Positions 17,769 to 27,539 are shown, numbered from the stretch's first letter. The stretch is 64,000 nt of DNA from Rhodanobacteraceae bacterium (GCA_016717705.1 JADKFD010000015.1:13220-77219); one strand, 5' to 3'. The notes: generated by a model from the letters alone, not told the origin. Numbers and translations: made by a program.

Positions 17769-17938
17769 GATCGGATCGGAGCGATGTTGAGACCTCGGCT
17801 CTGTATGCTAAGTTGACATAATACACATTAGACGTACTTACGAAGGGATAATTCACATCCCTTGAACACGCCGTCATTCTCCCCCGGGCAAATTGACGCT
17901 ACCCTTGGCACTGCTATTGGGTTTGGGGACCAGGTGGG

Positions 17939-20530
17939 ATGGACCGCGTCCTGTTGATTGAGGCTTCGGCAACGCGCAGACGCGCGCTGTCGACCATGTT
18001 GACGCAGAAAGGTTTCGACGTGGCGATCATCGCCAGCTACGCCGAGGGCCTGGCGATGCTGTCGAGCGTCGAGCGGGAAAAATTTGCCGCGCTGATCGTC
18101 AGCTGGCCCGAGTATTCCGATCATCGTGCCGACGATGTGTTCGCGCTGCTCCGCGCGCGCGACTGGATCACCCTGCCGGTGCTGGTGATGGCCGATTCGA
18201 CCGACGCCGGCGCGGTCAACTGGCTGATGAAGCGCGCCAGCACGGCGCTGTTGCTGTGGTCAGATTATTCGGATGCGCCAGATGCGCTGCACAAGCTGAT
18301 TCATCCCGCGCAACGGGCGCCAGCGCCTGAATCGCGCGCCAACAGCGAGCAGTTGCGTGTGTTGTTCGTTGACGATTCGCCCACGGTGCGCATCGCCTTC
18401 AAGCGACTGCTGGCGGCCGAGGGTTACCAGGTCGAAACCGCGATCAACGCCGAAGATGGCCGGATGAAAGCCATGTCGCTGGATTTCGACATCGCCATCG
18501 TCGACTACTTCATGCCAGGCGACAATGGCGCGATGCTGGTCAAGCAACTGCGCGATCTGCCGAAAACCAGCGGCATCCTGGCGGCCATCATCACCGGCAC
18601 CTACTCCGACCGTGTGATCACCGAGTCGCTCGGCGCCGGTGCGGTCGAGTGCATGTTCAAGTCCGAGGCGCGCGAACTGTTCCTGGCGCGCATGCGCTCG
18701 CTGTCGCGCACCGTGCTCGACCGCAAGGCCATCGACAACGAGCGTCGGCGCCTGCATGGCATCCTGACCTCGGTCGGCGAAGGCGTTTACGGTGTCGATC
18801 CGGAGGGGCGTATCCAGTTCATCAATCCGGCGGCGCTGGACATCCTCGGCTATGCGCATGACACGGATTTCGTCGGCCAGAATGCCGCTGACCGCTTTCA
18901 CTACGCGTTCGAGGACCGCACGCGGATACCGCGTCAGGCCTGCTTTCTGTCGCAGTGCTATGCCAGCGGCAATCAGGTCACCGGATGGCAGACGGTGTTC
19001 TGGCACGAGAGCGGTCGCTCGGTGCCGGTCGAGTGCACGGTCTACCCGCTGGATATCGATGGCAAGCGCGAGGGCGCTGTAGTCGCTTTCCGCGACGTGT
19101 CGCAACGCCGTTTGCTGGAGGAGGAACTGCGCTGGCAGGCCAGCCACGATGCGCTGACCAAGCTGCACAATCGCGCCCATTTCGAGCAACAGTTGCAGCA
19201 GGAAGTGGCCCGGCTGCGGCGTTCCGACCAGACCAGTCTGCTGCTGTTCGTCGATGTCGATCGCTTCAAGTACATCAACGACACCCTCGGCCATGCCGCC
19301 GGCGATCAGTTGCTGATCGAGGCCAGCCATCGGCTGCGCAGCCGCCTGCGCGTCAACGATACGCTCGCGCGCATGGGCGGCGACGAATACGCGCTGATCC
19401 TGCGCAACGCCCATCAGGATCCGGAGAAGCTCGCCGAGGAATTTCGCAAGGCACTGTCCGGGCAGCTGTTTTCCTACGGCGACAAACACTACCGCCTGTC
19501 CGCGAGCATTGGCGCCGCGGTACTCGACCGACAGGTCATGTCGCCCTCGGAGGCAATGGCCAATGCCGATATCGCCTGCCATATCGCCAAGAACAAGGGC
19601 CGCAATCAGGTCCATGTGTATTCCTACGACACCGACCAACGGGCGTCGATGGACGTCGAACTGAACTGGTCGGCGCGCCTGGAAGAGGCCATCCGCGACA
19701 ACCTGTTCGTGCTCTGTTTCCAGCCGATCCTGCCGCTGCCGAGCATCGATCTGACGGATCTGCCGGACACCGAGGGTGAATTGTGGATGCGTCACCTGCG
19801 CCATGGACGTCCGCGCCGGGTCTATTACGAGGTGCTGCTCAGGATGCGCAGCAGCAGCGGCGAACTGGTGGCGCCCGATGCCTTCCTGCCGACCGCCGAG
19901 CGCTACAACATGATGCTCGACATCGACCGCTGGGTAATCCACCACGCACTGAAGGCCTTGCGCGATTGTCAGGTGGCCGACCCCGACCATCTGATGGGCA
20001 TGTCGATCAACCTGTCGGCCCAGTCTCTGGGTGCCAACGGCATTGGCCGCTTCGTGATGGACAAGCTGGTCGAATTCAATGTCGACCCGGCATTGGTCAC
20101 TTTCGAGATCACCGAGACCAAGGCGGTGACCAATCTGGACGCTGCACGCGAGCTGATCAGCCAGTTGCGCGGCCTCGGTTGCCGTTTCGCGCTGGACGAC
20201 TTTGGCTGCGGCTTCTCGTCATTCACCCACCTCAAGCACCTCGACGTCGATTTCCTCAAGATCGACGGCTCGTTCATCCAGGGGTTGCTGGAGGACCCGG
20301 TCGATCGCGCGGTGATTGCGGCGATCAACGACATCGCCCATTCGGTCGGCAAGCGCACGGTGGCCGAGTACGTCGACCGTCCCGACGTGATGGCCGCCCT
20401 GCTCGCCTGTGGCGTGGATTTCATCCAGGGCTATTACGTGGGGCGCCCGACAACCGATCTTCTGGGTAGCTACCGGCGCTCGCGACTGGAAGCCGCCGCA
20501 AGCTACCCCGCGCTGGCGGCTACCGGGTGA
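17939..20530 (+). CDS. REC-REC-PAS-GGDEF-EAL cyclic-di-GMP signalling protein
   Basis: This cytoplasmic 863-residue protein has five modules. The first receiver-like domain (1-115) lacks the phospho-Asp (IVSWPEY at that strand), so it is a pseudo-receiver. The second (about 138-255) has the Asp pair in VDDSP and phospho-Asp189 in IVDYFMPG. PAS follows (about 270-390). The GGDEF domain has GGDEY (479-483) with an upstream RxxD inhibitory site (470-473). The EAL domain (about 580-850) has EVL (630-632) instead of EAL but keeps FQPI, DDFGCG and LKIDG. It could make and degrade cyclic-di-GMP under receiver control. No membrane helix is present. Its stop overlaps the sbcB start by four bases. Confidence 0.93.
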   Translation: MDRVLLIEASATRRRALSTMLTQKGFDVAIIASYAEGLAMLSSVEREKFAALIVSWPEYSDHRADDVFALLRARDWITLPVLVMADSTDAGAVNWLMKRASTALLLWSDYSDAPDALHKLIHPAQRAPAPESRANSEQLRVLFVDDSPTVRIAFKRLLAAEGYQVETAINAEDGRMKAMSLDFDIAIVDYFMPGDNGAMLVKQLRDLPKTSGILAAIITGTYSDRVITESLGAGAVECMFKSEARELFLARMRSLSRTVLDRKAIDNERRRLHGILTSVGEGVYGVDPEGRIQFINPAALDILGYAHDTDFVGQNAADRFHYAFEDRTRIPRQACFLSQCYASGNQVTGWQTVFWHESGRSVPVECTVYPLDIDGKREGAVVAFRDVSQRRLLEEELRWQASHDALTKLHNRAHFEQQLQQEVARLRRSDQTSLLLFVDVDRFKYINDTLGHAAGDQLLIEASHRLRSRLRVNDTLARMGGDEYALILRNAHQDPEKLAEEFRKALSGQLFSYGDKHYRLSASIGAAVLDRQVMSPSEAMANADIACHIAKNKGRNQVHVYSYDTDQRASMDVELNWSARLEEAIRDNLFVLCFQPILPLPSIDLTDLPDTEGELWMRHLRHGRPRRVYYEVLLRMRSSSGELVAPDAFLPTAERYNMMLDIDRWVIHHALKALRDCQVADPDHLMGMSINLSAQSLGANGIGRFVMDKLVEFNVDPALVTFEITETKAVTNLDAARELISQLRGLGCRFALDDFGCGFSSFTHLKHLDVDFLKIDGSFIQGLLEDPVDRAVIAAINDIAHSVGKRTVAEYVDRPDVMAALLACGVDFIQGYYVGRPTTDLLGSYRRSRLEAAASYPALAATG

Positions 20531-21975
20531 CCGGCGGTACCCATCGACGGGCGCCCCAGGCGACGCCGAGTGCGAGTTTTCTCTGGCACGACTACGAGAC
20601 TTTCGGTGCCGACACCCGGCGTGACCGTCCCGCCGAGTTCGCTTGCTGGCGCACCGATGCCAACTTCGAGCCGATCGACGAGCCGATCCAGTTCCGTTGC
20701 CAACCGACGCTCGACTACCTGCCGGAACCGGAAGCGGTTGCCATCACCGGCATCGGCCCGGAGGCTGCGCTCCGCGATGGCGTGCCGGAACCGGAATTCG
20801 CCGCGCGCGTGCTCGACGAGATGCTGCAGCCGCAGACCTGCACGCTGGGCTACAACAGCATGCGTTTCGACGATGAGATTACCCGCCACCTGTTCTGGCG
20901 CAATTTCATCGATCCCTACGAGCGCGAATGGGCGCGCGGCAACTCGCGCTTCGATCTGATCGACCTCACCCGCGCGACCTACGCGCTGCGACCCGAGGGA
21001 ATCACCTGGCCCTTGCGCGAAGACGGCCATCCGAGCTTTCGACTGAGCGAGCTTTCCGCTGCCAACGCCCTGCCCCACCGGCACGCCCACGCGGCTCTGT
21101 CGGACGTCGAGGCGACCTTGGCGTTGGCCCGTCTGCTGCGCGCACGACAGCCCAAGCTGGTCGATTTCGCGCTCGACCTGCGGCGCAAGGCGCGCGTGTT
21201 CGAGTTGCTCGACTGGCAGAAGCGCACGCCGGTGGTGCATGTGTCGCAGCGCTTTCCGGCCCAGCGCGGCTGCCTGGCGATCGTGGTGCCGTTGGCGATT
21301 CATCCCGGCCAGTCCGGCAAGATCATCGTTGTCGACGCCTTCCACGATCCTGCGCCGCTGCTCGAATGGCCGGCCGAACGACTTGCCCAAGGCTTGTTCG
21401 CGGCGGCGGACGAGCCGACCCGAACGCCGCTGGGCCTGAAGCTGGTGCATGCGAACCGGGCGCCTTTCCTGGCGCCATTGTCGGTGCTGGCGCACGCCGA
21501 TCTTGCTCGAATCGGCCTCGATCGCGACCATGCCGACGCCAATGCGGCGAAAATTCGCGCGGCCGATGGATTGGCTGCCAAGGTGCAGCAGGTCTATCGC
21601 TTGATCGACCAGACGCAGCGCGAGCCGCAGGATGCGGAAGCTGCCTTGTACGACGGCTTTGTCAGCGATGCCGACCGTGCATTGGCGCGTCGCTACTGCA
21701 GCGCAGCGAGCGATCAGTTGCGCGCCGTTGGCGCGCGTTTTGGCGATCAGCGCCTGCGTATCCTGGAGCTGCGCTTTCGAGCGCGCCATCACCCGGAAAC
21801 CTTGAGCGCCACCGAGCGCCAGTTGTGGATCGAGTTCCTTCGCACCCAGCTTCAGCTTCCGGGGCGTACGCCGGCTGAATACGAAGCACGCATTGCCTCC
21901 ACGACGGCTTTGAACAGCGAATCCGCCGCGGAACTGCGCGCGTGGTCAGCGCGAGTGCGCGAAAACGCTCAATAA
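20527..21975 (+). CDS. sbcB: Exodeoxyribonuclease I
   Basis: ExoI digests single-stranded DNA from the 3' end and acts in recombination and mismatch repair. The 482-residue product carries the DEDDh nuclease motifs: WHDYETFG (Asp22, Glu24), GYNSMRFDDEITRHLFWRNF, and HRHAHAALSDVEAT for the last His/Asp. The C-terminal SH3-like and helical regions fit the usual length of about 475. It starts with GTG inside the stop of the cyclic-di-GMP gene (GTGA), so translation is coupled. The N-terminal 15 residues before the nuclease core may be an extension. Confidence 0.93.
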   Translation: MTGGTHRRAPQATPSASFLWHDYETFGADTRRDRPAEFACWRTDANFEPIDEPIQFRCQPTLDYLPEPEAVAITGIGPEAALRDGVPEPEFAARVLDEMLQPQTCTLGYNSMRFDDEITRHLFWRNFIDPYEREWARGNSRFDLIDLTRATYALRPEGITWPLREDGHPSFRLSELSAANALPHRHAHAALSDVEATLALARLLRARQPKLVDFALDLRRKARVFELLDWQKRTPVVHVSQRFPAQRGCLAIVVPLAIHPGQSGKIIVVDAFHDPAPLLEWPAERLAQGLFAAADEPTRTPLGLKLVHANRAPFLAPLSVLAHADLARIGLDRDHADANAAKIRAADGLAAKVQQVYRLIDQTQREPQDAEAALYDGFVSDADRALARRYCSAASDQLRAVGARFGDQRLRILELRFRARHHPETLSATERQLWIEFLRTQLQLPGRTPAEYEARIASTTALNSESAAELRAWSARVRENAQ

Positions 21976-21991
21976 TCAGGCGCTGAAGCGC

Positions 21992-22066
21992 TCGCGACCA
22001 AGCTCGCTCCTGCAGTCCTGCGCAGGTCTTCGGCACGGCTGTAGGAGCGCGCTTGTGCGCGATGCT
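21992..22066. repeat. REP-like palindrome, GTAGGAGCGCGC family
   Basis: TCGCGACCAAGCTCGCTCCTGCAG (21992-22015) and CTGTAGGAGCGCGC... (22039-22066) form an imperfect inverted pair related to the copies at 8228 and 54407. It lies between the convergent ends of sbcB and galU and could act as a terminator. Confidence 0.7.
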
Positions 22067-22076
22067 TTTAAAGCAG

Positions 22077-22970
22077 TCAGCCCGCCGACTCTTCCTGCAC
22101 GAACCCGGACATCAGGCGGCGTACATCGGTACCGATCTCCGGATCATCGAGTGCCAGGCGCAGCGTCGCGTGCACGTAGCCCAGCTTGGTACCGCAGTCG
22201 TAACGCACGCCATCGAAGCGGTAGGCATGCACCGGCTGCTCCTGCAACAGGGCAGCAATGGCATCGGTCAGCTGAATTTCGCCGCCAGCGCCGGGGCGGG
22301 TTGATTCGAGCAGATCGAAGATCCGCGTATCCAGCACATAACGCCCAACCACCGCCAGATTGGACGGCGCCACGTCCGGCCGGGGTTTTTCGACGATGCC
22401 CTCGATGCGCATCAAGCGTGGATCGCGCGAGGTCCCGGAGACAATCCCGTACTTTCCGGTGTCCTTCCAATCCACATGCTCGACGGCAATGACACTGCCG
22501 CCCTCGCGCTGCTGGACGGCTGCCATCTGCGCCAGTGCACCTGGTCCATCGCGGTTGATGATGAAATCGTCCGGGAGGATCACGCCGAATGTGCCCTGCG
22601 CCACGGCGGGGCGCGCGCACAACACCGCGTGACCCAGACCGCGCGCATCCGACTGCAGCACGAACACCGGCCGCACATGGGATGGCAGCACATCGCGCAC
22701 GATCTGCAGCAATTCGTGCTTGTTTCCGCGTTCCAGCCTTTGTTCCAGCTCGAATGCGGTATCGAAATGATCGTTGATCGCGCGCTTGTTGCGGTTGACC
22801 ACGAAAACCAGTGTGTCGGCACCCGCAGCAACGGCTTCATCGGTCGCCCACTGGATCAGCGGCCGGTCCATCACCGGCAACATCTCCTTGGGTACCACCT
22901 TGGTTGCCGGCAGAAACCGGGTGCCGAGGCCGGCGACCGGAAATACCACCGTTCGCAATCTGTTGGTCAT
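22077..22970 (-). CDS. galU: UTP-glucose-1-phosphate uridylyltransferase
   Basis: GalU makes UDP-glucose from UTP and glucose 1-phosphate, supplying glycan and trehalose pathways. The 297-residue product has the nucleotidyltransferase start VVFPVAGLGTRFLPATKVVPKEML with the Lys-Glu-Met signature. LGHAVLCARP, VILPDDFII and VEKPRPD segments follow in normal order. Length and motifs are standard. It lies 41 bases downstream of the sugar dehydratase gene on the same strand and shares the envelope-polysaccharide theme. Confidence 0.95.
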   Translation of the reverse strand: MTNRLRTVVFPVAGLGTRFLPATKVVPKEMLPVMDRPLIQWATDEAVAAGADTLVFVVNRNKRAINDHFDTAFELEQRLERGNKHELLQIVRDVLPSHVRPVFVLQSDARGLGHAVLCARPAVAQGTFGVILPDDFIINRDGPGALAQMAAVQQREGGSVIAVEHVDWKDTGKYGIVSGTSRDPRLMRIEGIVEKPRPDVAPSNLAVVGRYVLDTRIFDLLESTRPGAGGEIQLTDAIAALLQEQPVHAYRFDGVRYDCGTKLGYVHATLRLALDDPEIGTDVRRLMSGFVQEESAG

Positions 22971-23011
22971 GCCACCTTCCTCTCGGGATTCAATCGGAAT
23001 TTCCAGCGGAC

Positions 23012-24901
23012 TCAGGCGCGCTTCAACGGCACGACGGAAAAATCCTCGCCCGGCGTGCGTCCGGAGAACTCCGGCACGAAGCGACTCAGAATCTCGCGTA
23101 ATTCGTCGACGGCATAGCGGCGCACCGCAGCGTCGCCCTGGTGCAATGCCTGGCTCAACTCATCGAGGTTCACCGCGCGATGCTGTGCCAGGAAGATTTT
23201 CTGGTGACGGGTCTGCTGATAACTCTCGTGCTCGTGAAACAGTTCCTCGAACAGCTTTTCGCCCTCGCGCAATCCCGTGTAGACGATCTGGATATCTTGT
23301 CCGGGCAATTTGCCGGCCAACCGGATCATCTGCTCGGCCAGATAGCGGATCTGGATGGGTTCGCCCATGTCCAGTGCGAAGATCTCACCACCCTGCCCCA
23401 GCGTCGCCGCCTGCAGGATCAGCTGGCAAGCCTCGGGGATGGTCATGAAATAGCGACTGATTTCCGGGTGGGTGACGGTGACCGGCCCACCGTGGCGAAT
23501 CTGTTCGCGGAACAGCGGCACCACGCTGCCGGCGGAGTCGAGCACATTTCCGAAGCGCACGGTCAGGAAGCGCGTACGCGAGCGTTTGGCCAGGTTCTGG
23601 CAGAATATTTCTGCGATGCGCTTGGTGGCGCCCATGACATTCGCCGGATTCACGGCCTTGTCGGTCGAAATCAGGACAAAGGTCTCGACCCCCGCCTCGT
23701 CGGCCGCCAGCGAGATCGCGCGCGTGCCGAGCACATTGTTGCGGAATGCCTCGCGCAACTGCTGCTGCAACAAGGGGACGTGCTTGTACGCCGCGGCGTG
23801 GAACACGACCTGTGGGCGCAGCTGCTCCATGACGTGACGACAGGTCGCCGGATCGCAGACATCGCCGAGCGCTGCATCCAGTTCCAGATCCGGAAACTCG
23901 CGCTTGAGCTGCCGTTCGATCTGATACAGGTTGTATTCGGATTGCTCCAGGATGCCGAGTGCCGATGCGCCCAGTCGCGCAACCTGACGGCACAACTCTG
24001 CACCGATCGAGCCGCCGCCGCCGGTGACCAGCACGCGCTTGCCACTCAGCGCCTGGCGGATCGCGGTCCAGTCCAGTTGCACCGGCTCGCGACCGAGCAG
24101 GTCCTCGATCGCGACTTCTTTCAGTTCGTTGAACGCCGAGCGACCGGCAACCACGTCCTGCAGGCGCGGTACGGTGCGAAACGGCAGCCCGGTTTCCTCG
24201 CACAGTTCGACCACCCGGCGCATTTCCGCCGTGCTGGCGCTGGGCATCGCGATCAGCAGCATGTCGGCGGCGACTTCACGCGCCAGATCACGCAATTCCT
24301 CGATGCGGCCGAGCACTGGCACGCCATGTACCCGCGCGCCGCGCAGCATGCGGTTGTCGTCGAGGAATCCGACCGGCAGATACTGGCCCTCGGCGCGCAA
24401 GTCGCGCACCAGCATCTCGCCGGCGCGCTCGGCGCCGAGCACCAGCACGCGCTTGCGCGAGGAGCGTTCGTAAAAATCGAGGCGACTGTCCTTCCAGAAG
24501 CGATAGGCCAGCCGCGGCAAGCCAAGCAGCACCGTCATCAGGATCGGATACAGCACCAGAACGCTGCGCGGGACATTGCCGAGGCGGTCGTACAGGAACA
24601 GCGCCAGCCCGACGGTCAGTGCCCCGAGAATGGAGCCACGCACGATGTTCCACAGGTCGGGCAGGCTGGCAAAGCGCCACAGGCCCTTGTACAGACCGGT
24701 CCACCAGAAAATGCTGCCCTGGATACCCAGTACCAGCAAGACTTCAGTCATCGTCAGGACGCTGATCGAGGTTTCCACCTCGAAACTCAAGCGGATCGAC
24801 TTGGCCAGATACCATGCGATCAGAATCATCGCCAGATCGTGTGCGACCACCGCACTGCGCGGGTGGATCAGGCCCACAAAAGCACGCACCGCGCGACTCA
24901 T
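23012..24901 (-). CDS. WbpM/PglF-type nucleotide-sugar 4,6-dehydratase
   Basis: This 629-residue inner-membrane enzyme belongs to the large CapD/WbpM/PglF group, which converts UDP-GlcNAc to a 4-keto-6-deoxy sugar, an early step for many O-antigen sugars. Four membrane helices lie in residues 1-140. A CoA-binding-like domain (about 150-290) and an SDR domain with VLVTGGGGSIGAELCRQ follow. STDKAVNPANVMGATKR carries the Thr-Asp-Lys triad and the Met found in place of the usual SDR Tyr. The ATG at 24901 is inside the stop of the preceding transferase gene (ATGA), so the two are coupled. The frame upstream of 24901 reads into that gene and is not used. Confidence 0.9.
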   Translation of the reverse strand: MSRAVRAFVGLIHPRSAVVAHDLAMILIAWYLAKSIRLSFEVETSISVLTMTEVLLVLGIQGSIFWWTGLYKGLWRFASLPDLWNIVRGSILGALTVGLALFLYDRLGNVPRSVLVLYPILMTVLLGLPRLAYRFWKDSRLDFYERSSRKRVLVLGAERAGEMLVRDLRAEGQYLPVGFLDDNRMLRGARVHGVPVLGRIEELRDLAREVAADMLLIAMPSASTAEMRRVVELCEETGLPFRTVPRLQDVVAGRSAFNELKEVAIEDLLGREPVQLDWTAIRQALSGKRVLVTGGGGSIGAELCRQVARLGASALGILEQSEYNLYQIERQLKREFPDLELDAALGDVCDPATCRHVMEQLRPQVVFHAAAYKHVPLLQQQLREAFRNNVLGTRAISLAADEAGVETFVLISTDKAVNPANVMGATKRIAEIFCQNLAKRSRTRFLTVRFGNVLDSAGSVVPLFREQIRHGGPVTVTHPEISRYFMTIPEACQLILQAATLGQGGEIFALDMGEPIQIRYLAEQMIRLAGKLPGQDIQIVYTGLREGEKLFEELFHEHESYQQTRHQKIFLAQHRAVNLDELSQALHQGDAAVRRYAVDELREILSRFVPEFSGRTPGEDFSVVPLKRA

Positions 24902-25923
24902 GTCAACGCCCTCGCCCGTCGCAGCGCAAAATCGCGACACAGACGCCAGGCAACTGCGCCCGCGAGATAGACGACGAATACGGCTGTCAGCATGAGATCC
25001 GGATGCGAAGGGCCAATGGACAAGACGATCAGCAAAATCCCGGCGGCAACCACCAGGTAGAGCAAGGTGGTGCGGACGTGACCGCAACCCGAGCGCGTAA
25101 GCCACTGATACAAATGCTCACGATGCGCAGTGTACCACCGGCGTCGTGGGCGTCGAAGCATGCGCCAGGCCAGGGTCAGCCCGGTGTCCAGGAAAACCGG
25201 CGCAGCCAACAACAACGCAGCCGGCAGCACTGAGCCCGTCCCGCGGACAGGTTGCAGGGCAAGTGCGGCGATGATCAGTCCCAGACTGGCGCTGCCGACG
25301 TCGCCCATGAAAGCGCGCGCATGAGGGAAATTGGCCGGCAGGAAACCCCAAAGCGCGCCGACCACCAGCGCACTGAACCAGGATGCCGGAGTATCGCCGG
25401 CGACCAGCGCCAATGCGGCCAGTCCCGCGGCAACCAGCGCCGCCTGGGTCGCGGCCATGCCGTTGATACCATCGATGAAGTTCCAGAAGTTGATCGCAGG
25501 AACCACCAGCAGCAAAGGCACAGCCAACAGCAATGCCTGCGGATAGTGCGTCGACCAGGAGGGCCAGGCGCCCCAGGTCAGGATCAGCGCGCCGGTCACA
25601 TGCGCCAGCAATCGCGGCAACACCGGCAAGGGGTGTCGATCATCCATCCAACTGACAATCGCAACGATCAAGATGCCGGATGCAGCGCAAATTGCCCAGC
25701 GTCCGAGCGGGTCGGAATAACCCAGCGCCAGCCCGAAGCCACCCCAGCCGGCAATGATGACCGCAACAAAGCCCAATCCGGCGCCGCGCACGGTGGGTTG
25801 CCGATGCATGCGCCGCGCGCCGGGCGCGTCGTGCATCTGTGCCCGGTGCGCGTACTGGATGACCAGCCAGGTGAGCAGTGCGCTGGCGAGTGCAGCGACG
25901 AGGCCGAGCAGTAATGCGCTCAT
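24898..25923 (-). CDS. WbpL/WecA-type glycosyl-1-phosphate transferase (MraY family)
   Basis: The 341-residue polytopic membrane protein matches the family that moves a sugar-1-phosphate from a UDP-sugar to undecaprenyl phosphate, starting O-antigen or similar glycans. Family marks are WMDDRH (Asp-Asp pair), NFWNFIDGINGMAA, FMGDVGSASLG and HREHLYQWL. About ten hydrophobic helices are visible. I use the ATG at 25923; longer frames upstream are Pro/Ala-rich noise. It overlaps the dehydratase gene by four bases and follows lapB, the position of the Pseudomonas wbpL-wbpM ends of the O-antigen locus. Confidence 0.9.
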   Translation of the reverse strand: MSALLLGLVAALASALLTWLVIQYAHRAQMHDAPGARRMHRQPTVRGAGLGFVAVIIAGWGGFGLALGYSDPLGRWAICAASGILIVAIVSWMDDRHPLPVLPRLLAHVTGALILTWGAWPSWSTHYPQALLLAVPLLLVVPAINFWNFIDGINGMAATQAALVAAGLAALALVAGDTPASWFSALVVGALWGFLPANFPHARAFMGDVGSASLGLIIAALALQPVRGTGSVLPAALLLAAPVFLDTGLTLAWRMLRRPRRRWYTAHREHLYQWLTRSGCGHVRTTLLYLVVAAGILLIVLSIGPSHPDLMLTAVFVVYLAGAVAWRLCRDFALRRARALT

Positions 25924-25940
25924 GGCGAAGGCTAGAAAAG

Positions 25941-26090
25941 GCGGGGCTGGGGGCTGGAGGCTGGGGCGCGCTGTCGCATCCCCCGGCGAGCTCCCTGCGA
26001 CGCGGCAGAAGCAGGCAGCAGGCGGCAGCGGCACGGGCCCGCCCACGCTGACCGCGGGGGCAGCCACCCACCCCAGCCCCCAGCCCCGCT
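25941..26090. repeat. Inverted GGGGCTGG-type repeat in the lapB-transferase gap
   Basis: GCGGGGCTGGGGGCTGG (25941-25957) is matched in inverse orientation by CCCCAGCCCCCAGCCCCGC (26071-26089), about 110 bases apart. The gap between lapB and the transferase gene holds this pair and nothing else I can identify. It would form a long stem, but no T-run follows. Confidence 0.6.
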
Positions 26091-26112
26091 CTTGCTTCGC
26101 GCAACAAAAACC

Positions 26113-27288
26113 TCACTCCCCCGGCACCCCATGCACCGGCTTGATGCTGCCCCAGCTCTTGCAACTCGGACACTGCCAATGCAATGCGCGCGGACTGAAA
26201 CCGCAGCGACTACAACGGTAACCCGGCTTGCGTTCCAGCAATCGGTGCAACAGTTCGCGGATCAGACCGACCGCCTCGGCACGCTCGCCGGATTCCGAGG
26301 GGAACGACAGGTCGACCACCTTGAGCACGCCACGCACCGAGGGCCGCTGGTGCAAACGATCGGCGAGAAAACCGACGGCCTGACTGCGGCCCTCGCAGCG
26401 CTCGATCATTGCGCTGCGTGCCAGCAACGCTGCAACGCCGCGATCGCGTTGCATCATCAGGTCGAGAAATGCCTGGGCGCGATCCGGCTTGCCAATGGCA
26501 TCGTAAACATCGAGCAGTTCGGCGAGGATTTCCGAGAGGAAATCGGTGTCGATGTCGGCGGCCTTTTCGAAGTGCTTGATGGCCGTTTCATTGGCGCCAG
26601 CTGTCTTGGCGAGCCGCCCGAGCAGAATGTGCGCGCGCACGCAGCGCGCGTCCACCGCGGTCGCTTCCAGCGCCAGGCGTCGCGCCTCGTTCAGTTCGCC
26701 GCGGGAACGCGCCTGATCCGCCAGTTCGCAATGGAACTGCGCCATCAACGGCGTCGTGGCATCACCGGAAGTCGCGCGCAGACGTTGCGCCATGTCGATG
26801 GCACGATTCCAGTCGCGCTCCTGCTGGTAGATCGAGATGAGGTGGCGCAGTGCTGCCGGCGCATGCTGGTCGATGGCCAGCAGATCGGTGTAAAGGGCTT
26901 CGGCCCGATCGAGCAGTCCGGCGCGCATGTAGTCTTCGCCGAGTTCCAGCAAAGCTACCGTGCGCTGTTCCGAGGACAGCTTGGGACGACTGTAGAGGTC
27001 CTGGTGCAGGCGGATCGCGCGATCGGTCTCGCCGCGCCGGCGAAACAGGTTGCCCAGCGCAAGTTGCGTTTCAAAGGTATCGCTGTCGAGTTCGGCGATC
27101 TTGAGGAAGACCTCGATCGCCTTGTCGGGTTGTTCGTTCAGCAGGTAGTTGAGGCCGCTGAAATAGGTCTGCGAAAGCTGCGAGAAGCGTGCGCCACTGC
27201 TGCGTTCACTGCCGCGACGGCCGATCAGGTAGCCCGACCAGGCTGCGATCGGCAACAGCAGCCACAAGACCTCCCAGCCCATTTGCAT
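26113..27288 (-). CDS. lapB: Lipopolysaccharide assembly protein B (TPR and rubredoxin-type)
   Basis: LapB controls LpxC turnover by FtsH and so lipopolysaccharide amount. The 391-residue product has one N-terminal membrane helix (about 3-20) and a long tetratricopeptide array (about 40-345). A C-terminal rubredoxin-like metal site, YRCSRCGFSPRALHWQCPSC, has two CxxC pairs. The membrane anchor and metal site are both needed for function in E. coli and both are present. The start directly follows the lapA stop. Order ihfB-lapA-lapB fits the envelope locus seen in other gammaproteobacteria. Confidence 0.95.
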   Translation of the reverse strand: MQMGWEVLWLLLPIAAWSGYLIGRRGSERSSGARFSQLSQTYFSGLNYLLNEQPDKAIEVFLKIAELDSDTFETQLALGNLFRRRGETDRAIRLHQDLYSRPKLSSEQRTVALLELGEDYMRAGLLDRAEALYTDLLAIDQHAPAALRHLISIYQQERDWNRAIDMAQRLRATSGDATTPLMAQFHCELADQARSRGELNEARRLALEATAVDARCVRAHILLGRLAKTAGANETAIKHFEKAADIDTDFLSEILAELLDVYDAIGKPDRAQAFLDLMMQRDRGVAALLARSAMIERCEGRSQAVGFLADRLHQRPSVRGVLKVVDLSFPSESGERAEAVGLIRELLHRLLERKPGYRCSRCGFSPRALHWQCPSCKSWGSIKPVHGVPGE

Positions 27289-27528
27289 TCAGGATCCGGA
27301 TGCGCGGGTGCGCCGCAATTCGCGTTTCAGCCTGAGCACGACCGCCAGATACAGGCCAAGTGCGCCAGCCAGGCTGCCGAGCGCAAAGAAGCCCACCAAC
27401 GCAACGCCGAGGGGTAGCGTCAATTCGCCAAACAGCGCGTCGATGGAAACCAGCGAGGAATTGAAGGCAGCGAAAACCAGCACTATGGCGAGCGCCAGAA
27501 ACAGGATGATGCGAGCAGCGAGCTTCAC
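27289..27528 (-). CDS. lapA: LapA-domain membrane protein
   Basis: The 79-residue protein has two membrane helices (about 5-27 and 43-66), with FAAFNSSLVSIDALFGELTLPLGVALVGFFALGSLAG, and a basic tail with LRLKRELRR. This matches LapA, the small inner-membrane partner of LapB. It starts with GTG at 27528 and sits directly before lapB, consistent with coupled translation. LapA is not essential in other bacteria. Confidence 0.9.
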   Translation of the reverse strand: MKLAARIILFLALAIVLVFAAFNSSLVSIDALFGELTLPLGVALVGFFALGSLAGALGLYLAVVLRLKRELRRTRASGS

Positions 27529-27539
27529 GGGGCGCCTCG

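Noticed and set aside
17812..17850. TTGACA and TAATAC as a promoter upstream of the GGDEF-EAL gene
   Set aside because: The two boxes are adjacent, not about 17 bases apart, and no second -10 fits.
18260..19990. 576-residue open frame antisense to the GGDEF-EAL gene
   Set aside because: The plus strand holds clear receiver, GGDEF and EAL motifs.
23141..24970. 609-residue open frame antisense to the dehydratase gene
   Set aside because: Composition is typical of a GC-rich shadow; the minus strand has a full SDR enzyme.
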